Source: a virus
Direction: 5' to 3' (one strand)
Length of the DNA: 64,000 nt
Virus record (IMG/VR): IMGVR_UViG_3300042562_000747
Location: 1-64,000 of that record
The notes beneath the pieces were generated by a model, which did not search any database, was not told the origin of the DNA, and saw only the letters and a program-made list of their open reading frames with translations. Both the position numbers and the translations under genes were made by a program. Below, in pieces: positions 53,125 to 62,534 of this stretch (the first letter of the stretch is position 1; every line of letters begins with the position of its first letter).

Positions 53125-55139
53125 TATAATGCTCTCCCTTTAATATCTTTCCCTGGATATTTTAATTCAAATATAGAAGGGTCTAATGATGGATAAACAA
53201 TTTTGTTTTTAGTTGCTTCTACTATATTATAAGAATATTGTGAATATATAGTTCCACTCGCATCTACTAAATTTACAACCTCAACTTTAGGAACAGATGA
53301 AACACCCGATACATTTGCTATTTCTAATTCTAATTCACTTATATTAATTGGTTGTGAAATTTTCCATTTTGTAATATCAAAATAATTAGCAATTGCTTGT
53401 GTACATTTTAATACCACTTCTCTTTTATTATAATTTGAAAATACAGTTATATCAAAGTTAACCCCAATATTAACTACATACCCATCTATAATATTTATAG
53501 CATCTGTCATTAATCTAAATTCTTCTAAATATATTTTTAAGTTTTGTTTAATAGTAGAATTTAATACACTTAATTTACCATATGTATTATATCCCAATAA
53601 ATACAAATTAATTGCAAATGGATTGCTTTCTACTGCAAATGTTTGTTTTGTTTTTAAAAATACATCCAATGCATCTATAATCTCAGTATCAGATGATTTT
53701 TGTAAATTTTTAACTAATCCAATAAAATCTTTTTTAACTGATGGATTTCTTAGTAATTGTTGCGCTGCTCCCGTATCTATATTTCCATCTTGTTCAACAT
53801 ATGCTTTTGCAATACTACCAAAAATTGGGTCCATTGCTAATGCTCTAACTTCATAATCCTTTTTAGTTACTGCTCTATTTTGTGCTCCAAAATTTGCAAT
53901 TGCATTTTCTCTTATTTCTTCTAATGTTTCATTTCCTCTACCACCACTTGCGGGTTCTAAATTTTCAACACCCAATGAATTTTTACTTTGTTGATATGTT
54001 GGTAAATCTATATCAGCTATAGCAATTATATCTTCATTAAATGGTGTATAATTTATTTGTGTCAAATCGCCACTTGGTACATTTGCTACTAAACCACCAC
54101 CCGCTAAATAAGTAACTGTCAATATTGTATTTGCCGGTGCTATACCATATGTGTTTGTTTTTAAAAAATTAGATGGGTCAAATGATTCACCCATTCTATT
54201 AATTGAATTCTTTAATCCTAATCCTACGTTTTTAGTATTTGGTATTAATAATTCATCTGGTGTAGATGCGTTTCCACTACCAAATCTTAATTCAACATTT
54301 TGTTCATCCAGTAATCTAGTGACAAACCTTCTAGCTGTTTTTTGTAACTTTAAAAGATACTTAGGTGATTCCGGTCCATGAGAAAGTTTTGGTTCTGCAT
54401 ATTCTGAATTTGGTGATTTTATATAAACCAATTCTTGTGCTAAATAAGGAACTTCATAATAGATATTTTCATTTTCATCAATTACTTTTTCTATTTTAAT
54501 AAAATTTGTACTATTAATTTTAACCGTTGGGTTTGGTTTAAATTCACCCAAATCAAATTTTTGTGTATATCTAGTTGCACTTACTGCCGTTACTGTTTTT
54601 GTTACCAAATATAACAATACATTACCAGTTGTACTTTCCGTTTGAAATATTGTAATTTCTCTATTATGTGCGTCGGCAAAGTCAACCATATCCGTTGTTA
54701 TAAATTGTAAAGTTGGAGATGATTTAGAATTAACAACCATACCTTCATTTATTTTTAAATAGTATCTTTCATCTGGTTCACCATTTATTGCAGGTAAGGT
54801 TTGGTATAATGTTAATGTAGTAGCAGCCGGTGAGGAAATTTTTGGTTTATATCCTAAATTTTGCGCCAATTGATAAATATTATTTTTATTACCAGCTAAA
54901 TTAATAAAAGATTCTTTTAATTGTGCATCGGTATAATAAGAAAGTACATCACCTACATATGAAGCTTGTTCAATAAACATCATACCAGGTGATGCTTCAC
55001 TAAAATCATTGTATGTACTACTAAAATATGTTTTAGTAAATTCTATTAATGCTTGTCTTAAAGAACTAAAATCTCTATTGGTATATTTTATATCCTTTTT
55101 ATTAGTTGACCAGCTTTTATCTATTGGATTAAGAGCCAT
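53124..55139 (-). CDS. Baseplate wedge protein (T4 gp6-like, baseplate_J)
   Basis: This 671-aa protein has near its start KYTNRDFSSLRQALIEFTKT, FSEASPGMMFIEQASYVGDV and LSYYTDAQLKESFINLA. This is the signature N-terminal core of T4 gp6-like wedge proteins. Downstream, NETLEEIRENAIANFGAQNR, AVTKKDYEVRALAMDPIFGS and an ending with YSYNIVEATKNKIVYP match the baseplate_J core. T4 gp6 is 660 residues. It forms the iris ring linking wedges around the hub. Lies directly after the gp25 gene, as in T4-like genomes. Confidence 0.95.
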   Translation of the reverse strand: MALNPIDKSWSTNKKDIKYTNRDFSSLRQALIEFTKTYFSSTYNDFSEASPGMMFIEQASYVGDVLSYYTDAQLKESFINLAGNKNNIYQLAQNLGYKPKISSPAATTLTLYQTLPAINGEPDERYYLKINEGMVVNSKSSPTLQFITTDMVDFADAHNREITIFQTESTTGNVLLYLVTKTVTAVSATRYTQKFDLGEFKPNPTVKINSTNFIKIEKVIDENENIYYEVPYLAQELVYIKSPNSEYAEPKLSHGPESPKYLLKLQKTARRFVTRLLDEQNVELRFGSGNASTPDELLIPNTKNVGLGLKNSINRMGESFDPSNFLKTNTYGIAPANTILTVTYLAGGGLVANVPSGDLTQINYTPFNEDIIAIADIDLPTYQQSKNSLGVENLEPASGGRGNETLEEIRENAIANFGAQNRAVTKKDYEVRALAMDPIFGSIAKAYVEQDGNIDTGAAQQLLRNPSVKKDFIGLVKNLQKSSDTEIIDALDVFLKTKQTFAVESNPFAINLYLLGYNTYGKLSVLNSTIKQNLKIYLEEFRLMTDAINIIDGYVVNIGVNFDITVFSNYNKREVVLKCTQAIANYFDITKWKISQPINISELELEIANVSGVSSVPKVEVVNLVDASGTIYSQYSYNIVEATKNKIVYPSLDPSIFELKYPGKDIKGRAL

Positions 55140-55140
55140 A

Positions 55141-55563
55141 TTATATTACTATGTTTAATTGTTCTAATGTTGTTGAATTTGAATATTTCAAACTATATTT
55201 CAATTCTAAATCTATTCTATTCATATCTTTTAATGAATCAGATATATCATATACAATACTTTCAATATTAACATATGGCATCCATCTATTAATTGCTTCA
55301 GTAATTCTTGTTTCTAATATAGTATCTAAATCAGATGTAATTGGTTCAAATAAAACTTTTCTTAAATCAGCCCCAAAATCAGGCTCCATTAATCTTTCAC
55401 CTTTGTTAGTTAGTATTAAAGATTTAATATTAGTTTTAATTTGTTCTTTAGTTGTATAAGACACATTAAAATAACCATTATCACCTTTGGTGAGTGGTAA
55501 TGTAATACCTACACTTTTATCTTGTTCATCAATTACAAATTTCTTTTCTAATACTATTGCCAC
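55141..55563 (-). CDS. Baseplate wedge protein gp25
   Basis: This 140-aa protein is close to T4 gp25 (132 residues). IKTNIKSLILTNKGERLMEP and FGADLRKVLFEPI are the family hallmarks, including the conserved GERxMxPxFGxxL. ILETRITEAINRWMPYVNIE follows. gp25 joins wedge proteins to the sheath start and primes contraction. The gene begins 12 bases after the 151-aa structural gene. Confidence 0.95.
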   Translation of the reverse strand: MAIVLEKKFVIDEQDKSVGITLPLTKGDNGYFNVSYTTKEQIKTNIKSLILTNKGERLMEPDFGADLRKVLFEPITSDLDTILETRITEAINRWMPYVNIESIVYDISDSLKDMNRIDLELKYSLKYSNSTTLEQLNIVI

Positions 55564-55575
55564 TTAGGTTACCCC

Positions 55576-56031
55576 TTATTTGAATTTTTTTACTAATTGT
55601 GAATAATCTCTTGTCATTGCTTTCATAACCGCATTAGCCGCTTCTGGATTCCTTCTTGCTGCCATTGCCATCTTATGTTCTAATGGAATTCCACCTTCTT
55701 CTTGTCCTTGCATATAAGAACTATACTCCGATTGAATTCCACCAACAGGTGCTTCGGGTTGTGCGTATTCTTTAAAATTATCTCCATATCCTAAATCAGC
55801 CGGTGATATCATAGGTCTTGCGGCCTGTGGTCTTTGCCCGTATTGGATTGTGCCGTAGCTACCATCATCTTTTGATTTAAATTCGTAACTTTCGTTCACT
55901 TGTTTCTTTGGTGTTTCAATTTGTTCGTTTAACACTTCGTGAACAGCATTTCGTATTTCTTCTTTAAGAGTTTTTTTAATATCCTCTCTTAAAACTTTTA
56001 CTATTGCTTTGATTAATTGTGTTTGGTCCAT
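55576..56031 (-). CDS. Small baseplate-region protein of unknown function
   Basis: This 151-aa protein has a helical, charged N terminus (VLREDIKKTLKEEIRNAVHE), a disordered middle rich in Gln, Tyr and Pro (GTIQYGQRPQAARPMISPAD, GGIQSEYSSYMQGQEEGGIP) and a helical C terminus (MAMAARRNPEAANAVMKAMT). It lies between the hydrolase and gp25. It may be a linker or assembly protein; no family recognised. Confidence 0.7.
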   Translation of the reverse strand: MDQTQLIKAIVKVLREDIKKTLKEEIRNAVHEVLNEQIETPKKQVNESYEFKSKDDGSYGTIQYGQRPQAARPMISPADLGYGDNFKEYAQPEAPVGGIQSEYSSYMQGQEEGGIPLEHKMAMAARRNPEAANAVMKAMTRDYSQLVKKFK

Positions 56032-56061
56032 AAAATTGTTTTTTCTATATATAATTATTTG

Positions 56062-57426
56062 TTATTTCTTTTTTGGGATAATAAATCCATTAATTGATGC
56101 TAATCTTGGGTTCTTTAAAAATACACCCACCCCATCTCTATTAAATCCACCACCGGTTGTGTTTCCTTCAATTGATGTAATCCTACCTTGTGAATTTGGT
56201 TTAGGGTCAGTTACTATACCAATATGATGTGGATGTCCTACTCCATTTGCATAAATAATAGCTGCACCAATTACCGGAGTTGATGACCATAATCCGTTTT
56301 TAATTGCCCATGCTTTCCATGCTGCACATCCCGCTGAGTTTGGTGATTTAGCGCCTGCTTGCTTAAACCAATAACTAACGGCAGCCGCACACCAAAACGC
56401 AGGCCCATTAATCCCAGTTCCATTTAAATATGTAGTAACATACCCACCATAGTTAGATTTGGGTGGAGTTTCCATTACAGGAATAGAAGCCGCTGCTTTT
56501 GCATATGCTACAATTCTTTTACCCACATCATCATCCTTAGTAGATTGTTGTATATTATTTAATGCGGCAGGGTCTACTCCTTTTGATACATTCATTCCGG
56601 TGGCCAACTTTTCAACCGCTAATGATTTCATTTCTCTAGCGGTTTGTACTGTCCTTGTCGCAGGTCCACTATAATCTGCCTCTTGGTCTTCTAATGCTAT
56701 ACCAGGTTTTTTTGTTTCTTCTTTTGCCGCTGCATCTGAATATTTTTCTATAACTGCATCTGCTTGTTTTATTTCTTCTTTTGCACCCTCTTCTTCTTCT
56801 TTTGTTAATTTAAAATCTGCATTATTAAATTCAAATAATGGCGCAGCTTTTATAGAGTTAGATTGTCCAGGTTCTACTATATACACACTCCAATTAATAA
56901 TAGCAGGCCCAACTGGCATAGGAGGAATGTATTGTGATAATGTATAACAAACCCCTTGAATTGTTTGTAAATGTATTTTAGCTAACATAATAAAGTTATC
57001 TAAAAAAATATCAACCTCTTTTATGGGTGGCGTATATCCACTACCAAATTTACCAGGAGTAGTAACTAAGTTATCGGTTACTGATAAATTTAATATTGTA
57101 CCAATTGCAGGTATAATCGGTGTGTTTGTTTTTTGTAATGTTGCACCCGTCCAATATCCAACTACTGCTAATCCTAATAATGTTAAATATGAATTATAAA
57201 ACGCTGGTGTTTTTGCAACCAAAGCAATATTACCGGCGTTTATAATTAATTGTTGCATTAATTCTGTATTGCCTTTCAATACGGGATTGCCGGTTGTAGC
57301 ATCTTTACCACGCTTCATTGCCTCATCATATTTTCTAGTAAAGAAAATGGCAAATTCGTCAGAAGTTTTCCAACTTGCTGCTTTCATTTTATCACCCACT
57401 TCATCTTTAAATTGAGACCAAGACAT
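56062..57426 (-). CDS. CHAP-like peptidoglycan hydrolase at the baseplate hub
   Basis: This 454-aa protein begins MSWSQFKDEVGDKMKAASWK, followed by helical structural segments (about 1-280). The C-terminal 130 residues form a CHAP/NlpC-like domain: FWCAAAVSYWFKQAG with catalytic Cys, PHHIGIV with His, EGNTTGGG with the polar third residue, and a final ASINGFIIP. The Ala/Gly-rich SAGCAAWKAWAIKNG is typical. It overlaps the gp5-like gene (TAATG), in place of the T4 gp5 lysozyme. Probable role: local peptidoglycan cleavage during DNA entry. Confidence 0.85.
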   Translation of the reverse strand: MSWSQFKDEVGDKMKAASWKTSDEFAIFFTRKYDEAMKRGKDATTGNPVLKGNTELMQQLIINAGNIALVAKTPAFYNSYLTLLGLAVVGYWTGATLQKTNTPIIPAIGTILNLSVTDNLVTTPGKFGSGYTPPIKEVDIFLDNFIMLAKIHLQTIQGVCYTLSQYIPPMPVGPAIINWSVYIVEPGQSNSIKAAPLFEFNNADFKLTKEEEEGAKEEIKQADAVIEKYSDAAAKEETKKPGIALEDQEADYSGPATRTVQTAREMKSLAVEKLATGMNVSKGVDPAALNNIQQSTKDDDVGKRIVAYAKAAASIPVMETPPKSNYGGYVTTYLNGTGINGPAFWCAAAVSYWFKQAGAKSPNSAGCAAWKAWAIKNGLWSSTPVIGAAIIYANGVGHPHHIGIVTDPKPNSQGRITSIEGNTTGGGFNRDGVGVFLKNPRLASINGFIIPKKK

Positions 57427-58724
57427 TATATTAAATAATTAGTTTTAGATAACGCTGTTTTTAAATTATTCTTAACTTGATTAAATGGAGATTTATCAAT
57501 AGGCCCTGGAGCCGAAGGACCAGATGGAGTTGCAATCGTCATTGCATTTATTGCATCTATTAATTGTGTTAATAAATCAACCAATGTATTACCTAATATC
57601 ATTTGTTGTGTTGCACCATCCTTACCTGCATATATTTTTCCATTCTCAACTGTTAATACAATATTCTTACTACCTTTTGTTTGTAATTGTACATTACCAT
57701 TTTGAGAAATAAGATTAAATCCTTTTTCCGTATCTATGGTAACAATATCATCTGTAAAAATACTAAATGTTTTTTTACTAAACAAAAATGTTTCAGCTGT
57801 TTTTGATGAAAAAATTAATCTACCACTATTAACAACTAATTGATTTCCTTTTAAATCATCCGATGATGGATATTTAGCAATTGCTTCTTTATTAACTTTT
57901 ATAGTGGTGGAATCATATAATGTACTATATTCACCTGATGTAATTTGAATTGAAGTACCATCTTTATTAATATCTTCAATCGTTGTTCCAAATACTTTAT
58001 TATTTTGTTGTGAATCTGCATTTTCTCCATTACGAATTAATATAGCTGGATATTGTTTACCATCTATCTTATCACTATGAATATAACCACTAAATCTAAT
58101 ACTATTACCAAATTTACCCTGAATAATAGTATCGCCTTCGTTTGGTTTTAATTGGTGTAATTTAATGTTCCTTTTATAGTATTTTCCTTGAAACCCTTTA
58201 TTTGTTTTTGATTTGGTATTTGTTGGTACATCACTATTTGCTATACCTGTTTGTGATACTTCTTTATAATTTTCAACGCCACCACCTGTTGATGATTCAT
58301 CTGTTTTTTTAATGGATGCATTTAATATATTAATATTAGTATTAAATCCAGTTGTGTTTTGAAATGAAATTGGTGTATAAAAATTTTTACCATTTATTGT
58401 TTGAATATAAACTGTTTCATTTTTTACAGGTAATGTAAAATTATATCTATTTAATGGAAATGCAATAGGTAAACCCTCTTCTTTAGTTTCACTACTATCT
58501 GGCAATCTATATTTTATAGCACCATAATATACACCATCTTTTTCTTCATAATCAGAATTGTTTTCTATTTCTTCAAATAATTTATCGGAATCATTTGTTT
58601 TCTCAACTAAATCATCAATTTCGGTAAATACAAAATTGACAATACCAAGTAACGAAGCATCTGCTTTTGAAGATTGCCCCGCTGCTACTCTACCTCCGGT
58701 GGTAGATTGTCCAAATTGTGCCAT
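57426..58724 (-). CDS. Baseplate hub/spike protein (gp5-like OB-fold)
   Basis: This 432-aa protein has an OB-fold-like N-terminal half (YGAIKYRLPDSSETKEEGLP, IAFPLNRYNFTLPVKNETVY, YIQTINGKNFYTPISF). A FGNSIRFSGYIHSDKID segment follows, and then VFGTTIEDINKDGTSIQITS and a repetitive beta section (NGNVQLQTKGSKNIVLTVEN) that would form the trimeric needle. The helical C terminus reads LVDLLTQLIDAINAMTIATP. This matches gp5/gpV-like spike proteins without the lysozyme domain, which here is encoded by the next gene. Identification is from pattern and position. Confidence 0.8.
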   Translation of the reverse strand: MAQFGQSTTGGRVAAGQSSKADASLLGIVNFVFTEIDDLVEKTNDSDKLFEEIENNSDYEEKDGVYYGAIKYRLPDSSETKEEGLPIAFPLNRYNFTLPVKNETVYIQTINGKNFYTPISFQNTTGFNTNINILNASIKKTDESSTGGGVENYKEVSQTGIANSDVPTNTKSKTNKGFQGKYYKRNIKLHQLKPNEGDTIIQGKFGNSIRFSGYIHSDKIDGKQYPAILIRNGENADSQQNNKVFGTTIEDINKDGTSIQITSGEYSTLYDSTTIKVNKEAIAKYPSSDDLKGNQLVVNSGRLIFSSKTAETFLFSKKTFSIFTDDIVTIDTEKGFNLISQNGNVQLQTKGSKNIVLTVENGKIYAGKDGATQQMILGNTLVDLLTQLIDAINAMTIATPSGPSAPGPIDKSPFNQVKNNLKTALSKTNYLI

Positions 58725-58725
58725 T

Positions 58726-59145
58726 TTATTTTCCTAATGTTTCTTTTAATAAATCAATTTCGTATTCTAAATCTTCAATCTTATCATCTGTACTTTGTGT
58801 AATTTCTTTAGCTACTACATCCATTTCTTCTAATAATGCTTTTTTATCATCTTCACTTAACCAACCTTCATCACCTGCTTTTTTAGTGTTTGCTAATACT
58901 AACTTTTGTGCTATATTTGCAATCTTAATTAAATGGTCATCATTACTAATACTTGCTTCAATTAGTTGTGTAATTATTGGTCCTATTGTAATTACATCTG
59001 ATGCTTTGGTTACCAATTTTCGCATTTCTTGAATTAAATCCGAAATGTTTTTCTTTTTACTTTGTTGATTTTCATAAATATCACCCAACAAATCACTAAA
59101 TGTTTTTCCTTTAAATAAAGGAAAATTCATGTCTACGCTTGCCAT
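58726..59145 (-). CDS. Helical baseplate-region protein
   Basis: This 139-aa protein is predicted mostly helical: LFKGKTFSDLLGDIYENQQS, KKKNISDLIQEMRKLVTKAS, a SNDDHLIKIANIAQKLVLAN hydrophobic helix, then ALLEEMDVVAKEITQ and a coiled-coil end (DDKIEDLEYEIDLLKETLG). It heads the structural operon, after the carbamoyltransferase and with an ATATTTATA motif upstream. No family recognised. Confidence 0.75.
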   Translation of the reverse strand: MASVDMNFPLFKGKTFSDLLGDIYENQQSKKKNISDLIQEMRKLVTKASDVITIGPIITQLIEASISNDDHLIKIANIAQKLVLANTKKAGDEGWLSEDDKKALLEEMDVVAKEITQSTDDKIEDLEYEIDLLKETLGK

Positions 59146-59155
59146 AAATCTTTTT

Positions 59156-59164
59156 TATAAATAT
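59156..59164 (-). promoter_or_regulatory. Putative leader/promoter motif ATATTTATA
   Basis: The minus strand reads CAATATTTATAAAAAAG ten bases before the ATG of the first baseplate gene (59145). Confidence 0.4.
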
Positions 59165-59179
59165 TGTGTATTTAAAAAC

Positions 59180-60874
59180 TTACTTACTAATCAAATAATT
59201 ACCTAATACTAAGTAATCCATTTCACAACTATAAAATGTTTTAATAGCAGTTACTGGGTCTAATACCATAGTTTGACCTCTAAGATTGAATGAGGTATTG
59301 AGTAAGATAGGATAACCACTTAACTTTTCAAATTTCTTAAGTAGTGTAAAAATATGTGGATTGAAAGTAGAACGAACTGTTTGAACTCTCGCGGTTTCAT
59401 CAGCATGAGTAATTGATGGTAAACCTGCAATAAATTTATCCTTAACTTTAAATACTTGATTCATATAAGGAACTTCTTGTCCTAACATCTCAAAGTATTT
59501 ATTTGCATCATCGGATGTAACCATTGGTGCGAAAGGTCTAAATCCTTCTCTTTTTTTAATTACTCTATTTACCTTTGGTTTAATATCTTTGATTGTTGGA
59601 TTTGCTAATATAGAACGATGTCCTAATGCTCTTTGTCCAAATTCACTACCATCTTGAAACCATCCTATAATTGCACCATCATTAATTAAACCAGCCACTT
59701 TTTCTATTAATGGATTATAGTTTTCAAATCTTTTTACTTTATCATGTGGAACTAAATCTGCGATTGCAGATATAAAATCCGCTGCTCCATACGAAGGTCC
59801 TAAAAATGGATTTGAATTATCCACTCTTTTATAATTTGATGTTTTGTAATAAACGTATAAAGCACATCCAATAGCAGAACCTGCATCAGATGGGGCTGGT
59901 GGTACATATACATTCTTATAAGGAGTTTCTATTGTTATCTTACCATTTGCTAATCCATTATATGCACACCCACCACTTAAACATAAATTGTCTTGTGGGT
60001 AATGTTTATAAAAGTTATTTAACATTTGGAAAAATAATCTTTCGTAATGTGCTTGTAATGAAAATGCAATATCCATATAAACAGGTTCTAACTCACTTTC
60101 GGGAACTCTCGGTGCTACATTAAATAGTTCTGCTAGTTTAGAAGTAAACATACCTTTCTCTGAATAATGATATGAGAAATATTTCATATCTAATTCTAAT
60201 GTATTACCATTTAATTTAGCAATCTTTTCAAATTGTTCTCTATATAAATCTTTTTGATTACCATATGCCACTAATCCCATTACTTTGTATTCACCACTAT
60301 TTGGTTTAAATCCTAAGAATGCGGTAATACTTGCATATAATAATCCTAATGAATGTGGGAAATAAGTTCTCTCTAATGGTTGTATATATCTACTTTTTAA
60401 CCCTAATCCTAATATTGCTGTTTCGTTTTCGCCAACACCATCTACGGAGAATAGATGTGCATTTTCAAATGGTGATGTATAGAATGAATATGCTAAATGT
60501 GATATGTGATGTTCTACATATTCTATTGAACCTTTATATCCTAATTGTGTACGAATAATATTTTCAATGTTATTATTCTTTCTCCAAAATATAAGTTTCT
60601 TAGTTAATCCAATTGTTTTAGGGAAATACCTAAACCATTGTTCTTTAAATCTTTCGTATTTTTTCTTAGGGTCTTCGTACCAAACAATTTTATCTATTTG
60701 GTTAATCTTTAATTTGTTTTGTTTTAGAATCCAATTAATTGAATTGATAGGAAATCTTTGGTCGTGCTTTATACCTGTAAATCTTTCTTCTTCTTGTGCC
60801 GATACAACTTTGCCATCTACAATCAATGCAGCTGCTGAGTCGTGGTAAAATGCTGATATTCCTAATATTCTCAT
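59180..60874 (-). CDS. Carbamoyltransferase (NodU/CmcH family)
   Basis: This 564-aa protein starts at the ATG at 60874, which overlaps the sigma gene stop as ATGA; an in-frame ATG seven codons upstream exists, but MRILGISAFYHDSAAALI is the typical family start. Also seen: EEERFTGIKHD, HHISHLAYSF, VDGVGENET, CLSGGCAYNGLANGKI, GWFQDGSEFGQRALGHRSIL and NTSFNLRG. These enzymes carbamoylate hydroxyls of sugars or antibiotics using carbamoyl phosphate and ATP. Related phage genes occur in T4-like genomes. It may modify the cassette's glycan; substrate unknown. Confidence 0.92.
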   Translation of the reverse strand: MRILGISAFYHDSAAALIVDGKVVSAQEEERFTGIKHDQRFPINSINWILKQNKLKINQIDKIVWYEDPKKKYERFKEQWFRYFPKTIGLTKKLIFWRKNNNIENIIRTQLGYKGSIEYVEHHISHLAYSFYTSPFENAHLFSVDGVGENETAILGLGLKSRYIQPLERTYFPHSLGLLYASITAFLGFKPNSGEYKVMGLVAYGNQKDLYREQFEKIAKLNGNTLELDMKYFSYHYSEKGMFTSKLAELFNVAPRVPESELEPVYMDIAFSLQAHYERLFFQMLNNFYKHYPQDNLCLSGGCAYNGLANGKITIETPYKNVYVPPAPSDAGSAIGCALYVYYKTSNYKRVDNSNPFLGPSYGAADFISAIADLVPHDKVKRFENYNPLIEKVAGLINDGAIIGWFQDGSEFGQRALGHRSILANPTIKDIKPKVNRVIKKREGFRPFAPMVTSDDANKYFEMLGQEVPYMNQVFKVKDKFIAGLPSITHADETARVQTVRSTFNPHIFTLLKKFEKLSGYPILLNTSFNLRGQTMVLDPVTAIKTFYSCEMDYLVLGNYLISK

Positions 60875-61599
60875 CTTGTAATTGTTCGTTTCCAAAACGG
60901 GTCTTTTGATTCTTGTGTTATATCACCTTCATCTAAGAATTGATAGTATAACTTCATTTGGGTTTCTTTCATCTTTGAAACAACCTTAGTTATATAGTGT
61001 GTTTTATAACCAGTCATTTCTCTCACCAATAAGTATAGTGATTTTTTATTAAATGATTCTATAAATTCTGCTCGTCTAAATAATTCTAATACAGCATCTG
61101 CAATCTGAATATCTCTTTTTTTAGAAAATTCTTTATTAAGATTTAAATCCCAATATTGTAACATTCTATCATTAAAAGTTTTAAATTCTTCGTTGTGTGA
61201 TGTTTGTTTAAAATCGTTTTCTAAATCCCAACTAACCGGCATTGCACTTAATTGTGATGTTGCTTTGAAACGTTTGTAGTTAGAATTGTTATTTAAGATA
61301 AGATAGTTACGAGCTGCAATTGTAAAGTAACTAAATGCTTTACCTTTACCTTCTTCAAATTTATGTATCTTCTCTAATAAGAAAGAAACTACTTCATGTT
61401 TGATATCTTCTTTATCATCATCAAAGTAAGTAAATCCCCAAGTGTTTAATACGTTTTCCGATAACTTATAAAATGAATAATGGATGTGTTCGGTATATAA
61501 TTTATTTCGTTCTCTATTATCATCCGATTTGTTATATGCGATAATAGCTGCTTCTGTCATTTCTGTAAAGTATCTAGTATCTTTTTTCTTTCTACCCAT
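60871..61599 (-). CDS. Late sigma factor (T4 gp55-like)
   Basis: This 242-aa protein opens with a basic start (MGRKKKDTRYF), then NERNKLYTEHIHYSFYK-like helices. A sigma region 2-type segment follows: EDIKHEVVSFLLEKIHKFEE, GKGKAFSYFTIAARNYLILN. This fits gp55-type late sigma factors, which read KGxxxFxYFTTIIxNxxI. The rest is helical, with FNKKSLYLLVREMTGYKTHY resembling a short region 4/helix-turn-helix. It would recruit host RNA polymerase to late promoters, perhaps the AT-rich motifs in this window. The start codon overlaps the upstream small gene by 8 bases. Confidence 0.83.
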   Translation of the reverse strand: MGRKKKDTRYFTEMTEAAIIAYNKSDDNRERNKLYTEHIHYSFYKLSENVLNTWGFTYFDDDKEDIKHEVVSFLLEKIHKFEEGKGKAFSYFTIAARNYLILNNNSNYKRFKATSQLSAMPVSWDLENDFKQTSHNEEFKTFNDRMLQYWDLNLNKEFSKKRDIQIADAVLELFRRAEFIESFNKKSLYLLVREMTGYKTHYITKVVSKMKETQMKLYYQFLDEGDITQESKDPFWKRTITR

Positions 61600-61852
61600 T
61601 ATTGTTTCCGTTTAATATTTTTTGGTTATTAGAAATAAGATTCTTTAAGTCTTGAAAGGTAGAGCCAACCTCATCATCCGATTCGAATGCTCCGGTTGAA
61701 TCAATTTCTTTCATAGCATTTAAAATTTGAATATAAGATTCTGTGTTAGCTGCGATTGCATCTTCGTATCTTTCTAATTTATTTAAAAGATTGTATATTC
61801 CATAACCTGCTGCGGATAAGAATATAGTTAAAATTATTATTATTAATTCCAT
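61592..61852 (-). CDS. Small membrane-anchored protein
   Basis: This 86-aa protein starts with a single membrane segment (MELIIIILTIFLSAAGYGIYNLL), followed by a charged region LERYEDAIAANTESYIQILN and an acidic ESDDEVGS motif. The YxQILxAMKEIDSxGxFExDDEVGS-type sequence recurs, from memory, in small cyanophage proteins of unknown role. It lies between the peptide deformylase and sigma genes, overlapping the latter by 8 bases. Confidence 0.75.
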   Translation of the reverse strand: MELIIIILTIFLSAAGYGIYNLLNKLERYEDAIAANTESYIQILNAMKEIDSTGAFESDDEVGSTFQDLKNLISNNQKILNGNNNG

Positions 61853-61853
61853 A

Positions 61854-62471
61854 TTATGCTACCTCCCATCCTTGTTCTAAGTAAGTTGATAAATTCTTTT
61901 TCTTAACTGAAAGTGTTTCATTATCTTTCTTTAGGATAAATCTTTCGTTTCTACCTAATTTAGCAAATGTAGTTAATCTAACCGTTTCAGTATATTGTCT
62001 ATCTCTAATTGTCAATCCATTCAAATGGTCAATTTCATGTTGAACACAAACTGATTCTAATAAATCTACATCTCCAAATAATGCATTTATATCTTCGTGC
62101 TTTCTTTCTTTTGTAGAAAAATCTAATACATCAGGAAAGTTATCTGCTTTTACTTTAACACCATAAGAACGAACTGTCTTAATTGGTTTTTTCATTGTTT
62201 TAGGTAAAGATAAACATCCTTCAAAGTACATTATCTTTTCTTCGGTTTCTTCTACGATTGTAGGATTAACCAATACCAAAGGTTCTTCTCTAACATTGAT
62301 TACACAAATTCGTTTATTTAATCCTATTTGATTTGCACTCATACCTAACCCCTGGTGTTCGGTTACTGCGGTTAATAATGCAGCTGTTGCTAAATCTTGT
62401 TCTTCTTTTGTAAATGTTGTAGTAGGAATTGACTTTCTTAGAGCCGATGTGTCTGTTACTATTTTTATCAT
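61854..62471 (-). CDS. def: Peptide deformylase
   Basis: This 205-aa protein has all three active-site motifs: GLGMSANQIG (about 41-50; the family form is GxGLAAxQ), EGCLSLP with the metal-ligand Cys86, and QHEIDHLNG (144-152; His145, Glu146, His149). It removes formyl groups from nascent proteins. Deformylases are known in marine phages. A length of about 205 includes a C-terminal extension (FILKKDNETLSVKKKNLSTY). It lies beside a Fe-S carrier and membrane gene in a host-takeover group. Confidence 0.95.
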   Translation of the reverse strand: MIKIVTDTSALRKSIPTTTFTKEEQDLATAALLTAVTEHQGLGMSANQIGLNKRICVINVREEPLVLVNPTIVEETEEKIMYFEGCLSLPKTMKKPIKTVRSYGVKVKADNFPDVLDFSTKERKHEDINALFGDVDLLESVCVQHEIDHLNGLTIRDRQYTETVRLTTFAKLGRNERFILKKDNETLSVKKKNLSTYLEQGWEVA

Positions 62472-62534
62472 ATGTAATTGTTTATAACTCTAATATACAT
62501 TAAATAATTATACTTTCCAAATAATAATACGAAT

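Noticed and set aside
60875-60895. Longer start of the carbamoyltransferase
   Set aside because: The family begins at MRILGIS and the 60874 ATG makes an ATGA overlap with the sigma gene.
62472-62534. Gap before the Fe-S carrier checked for tRNA or a small gene
   Set aside because: It is AT-rich without a cloverleaf, hairpin or reading frame of note; no gap in the window exceeds 300 bases.
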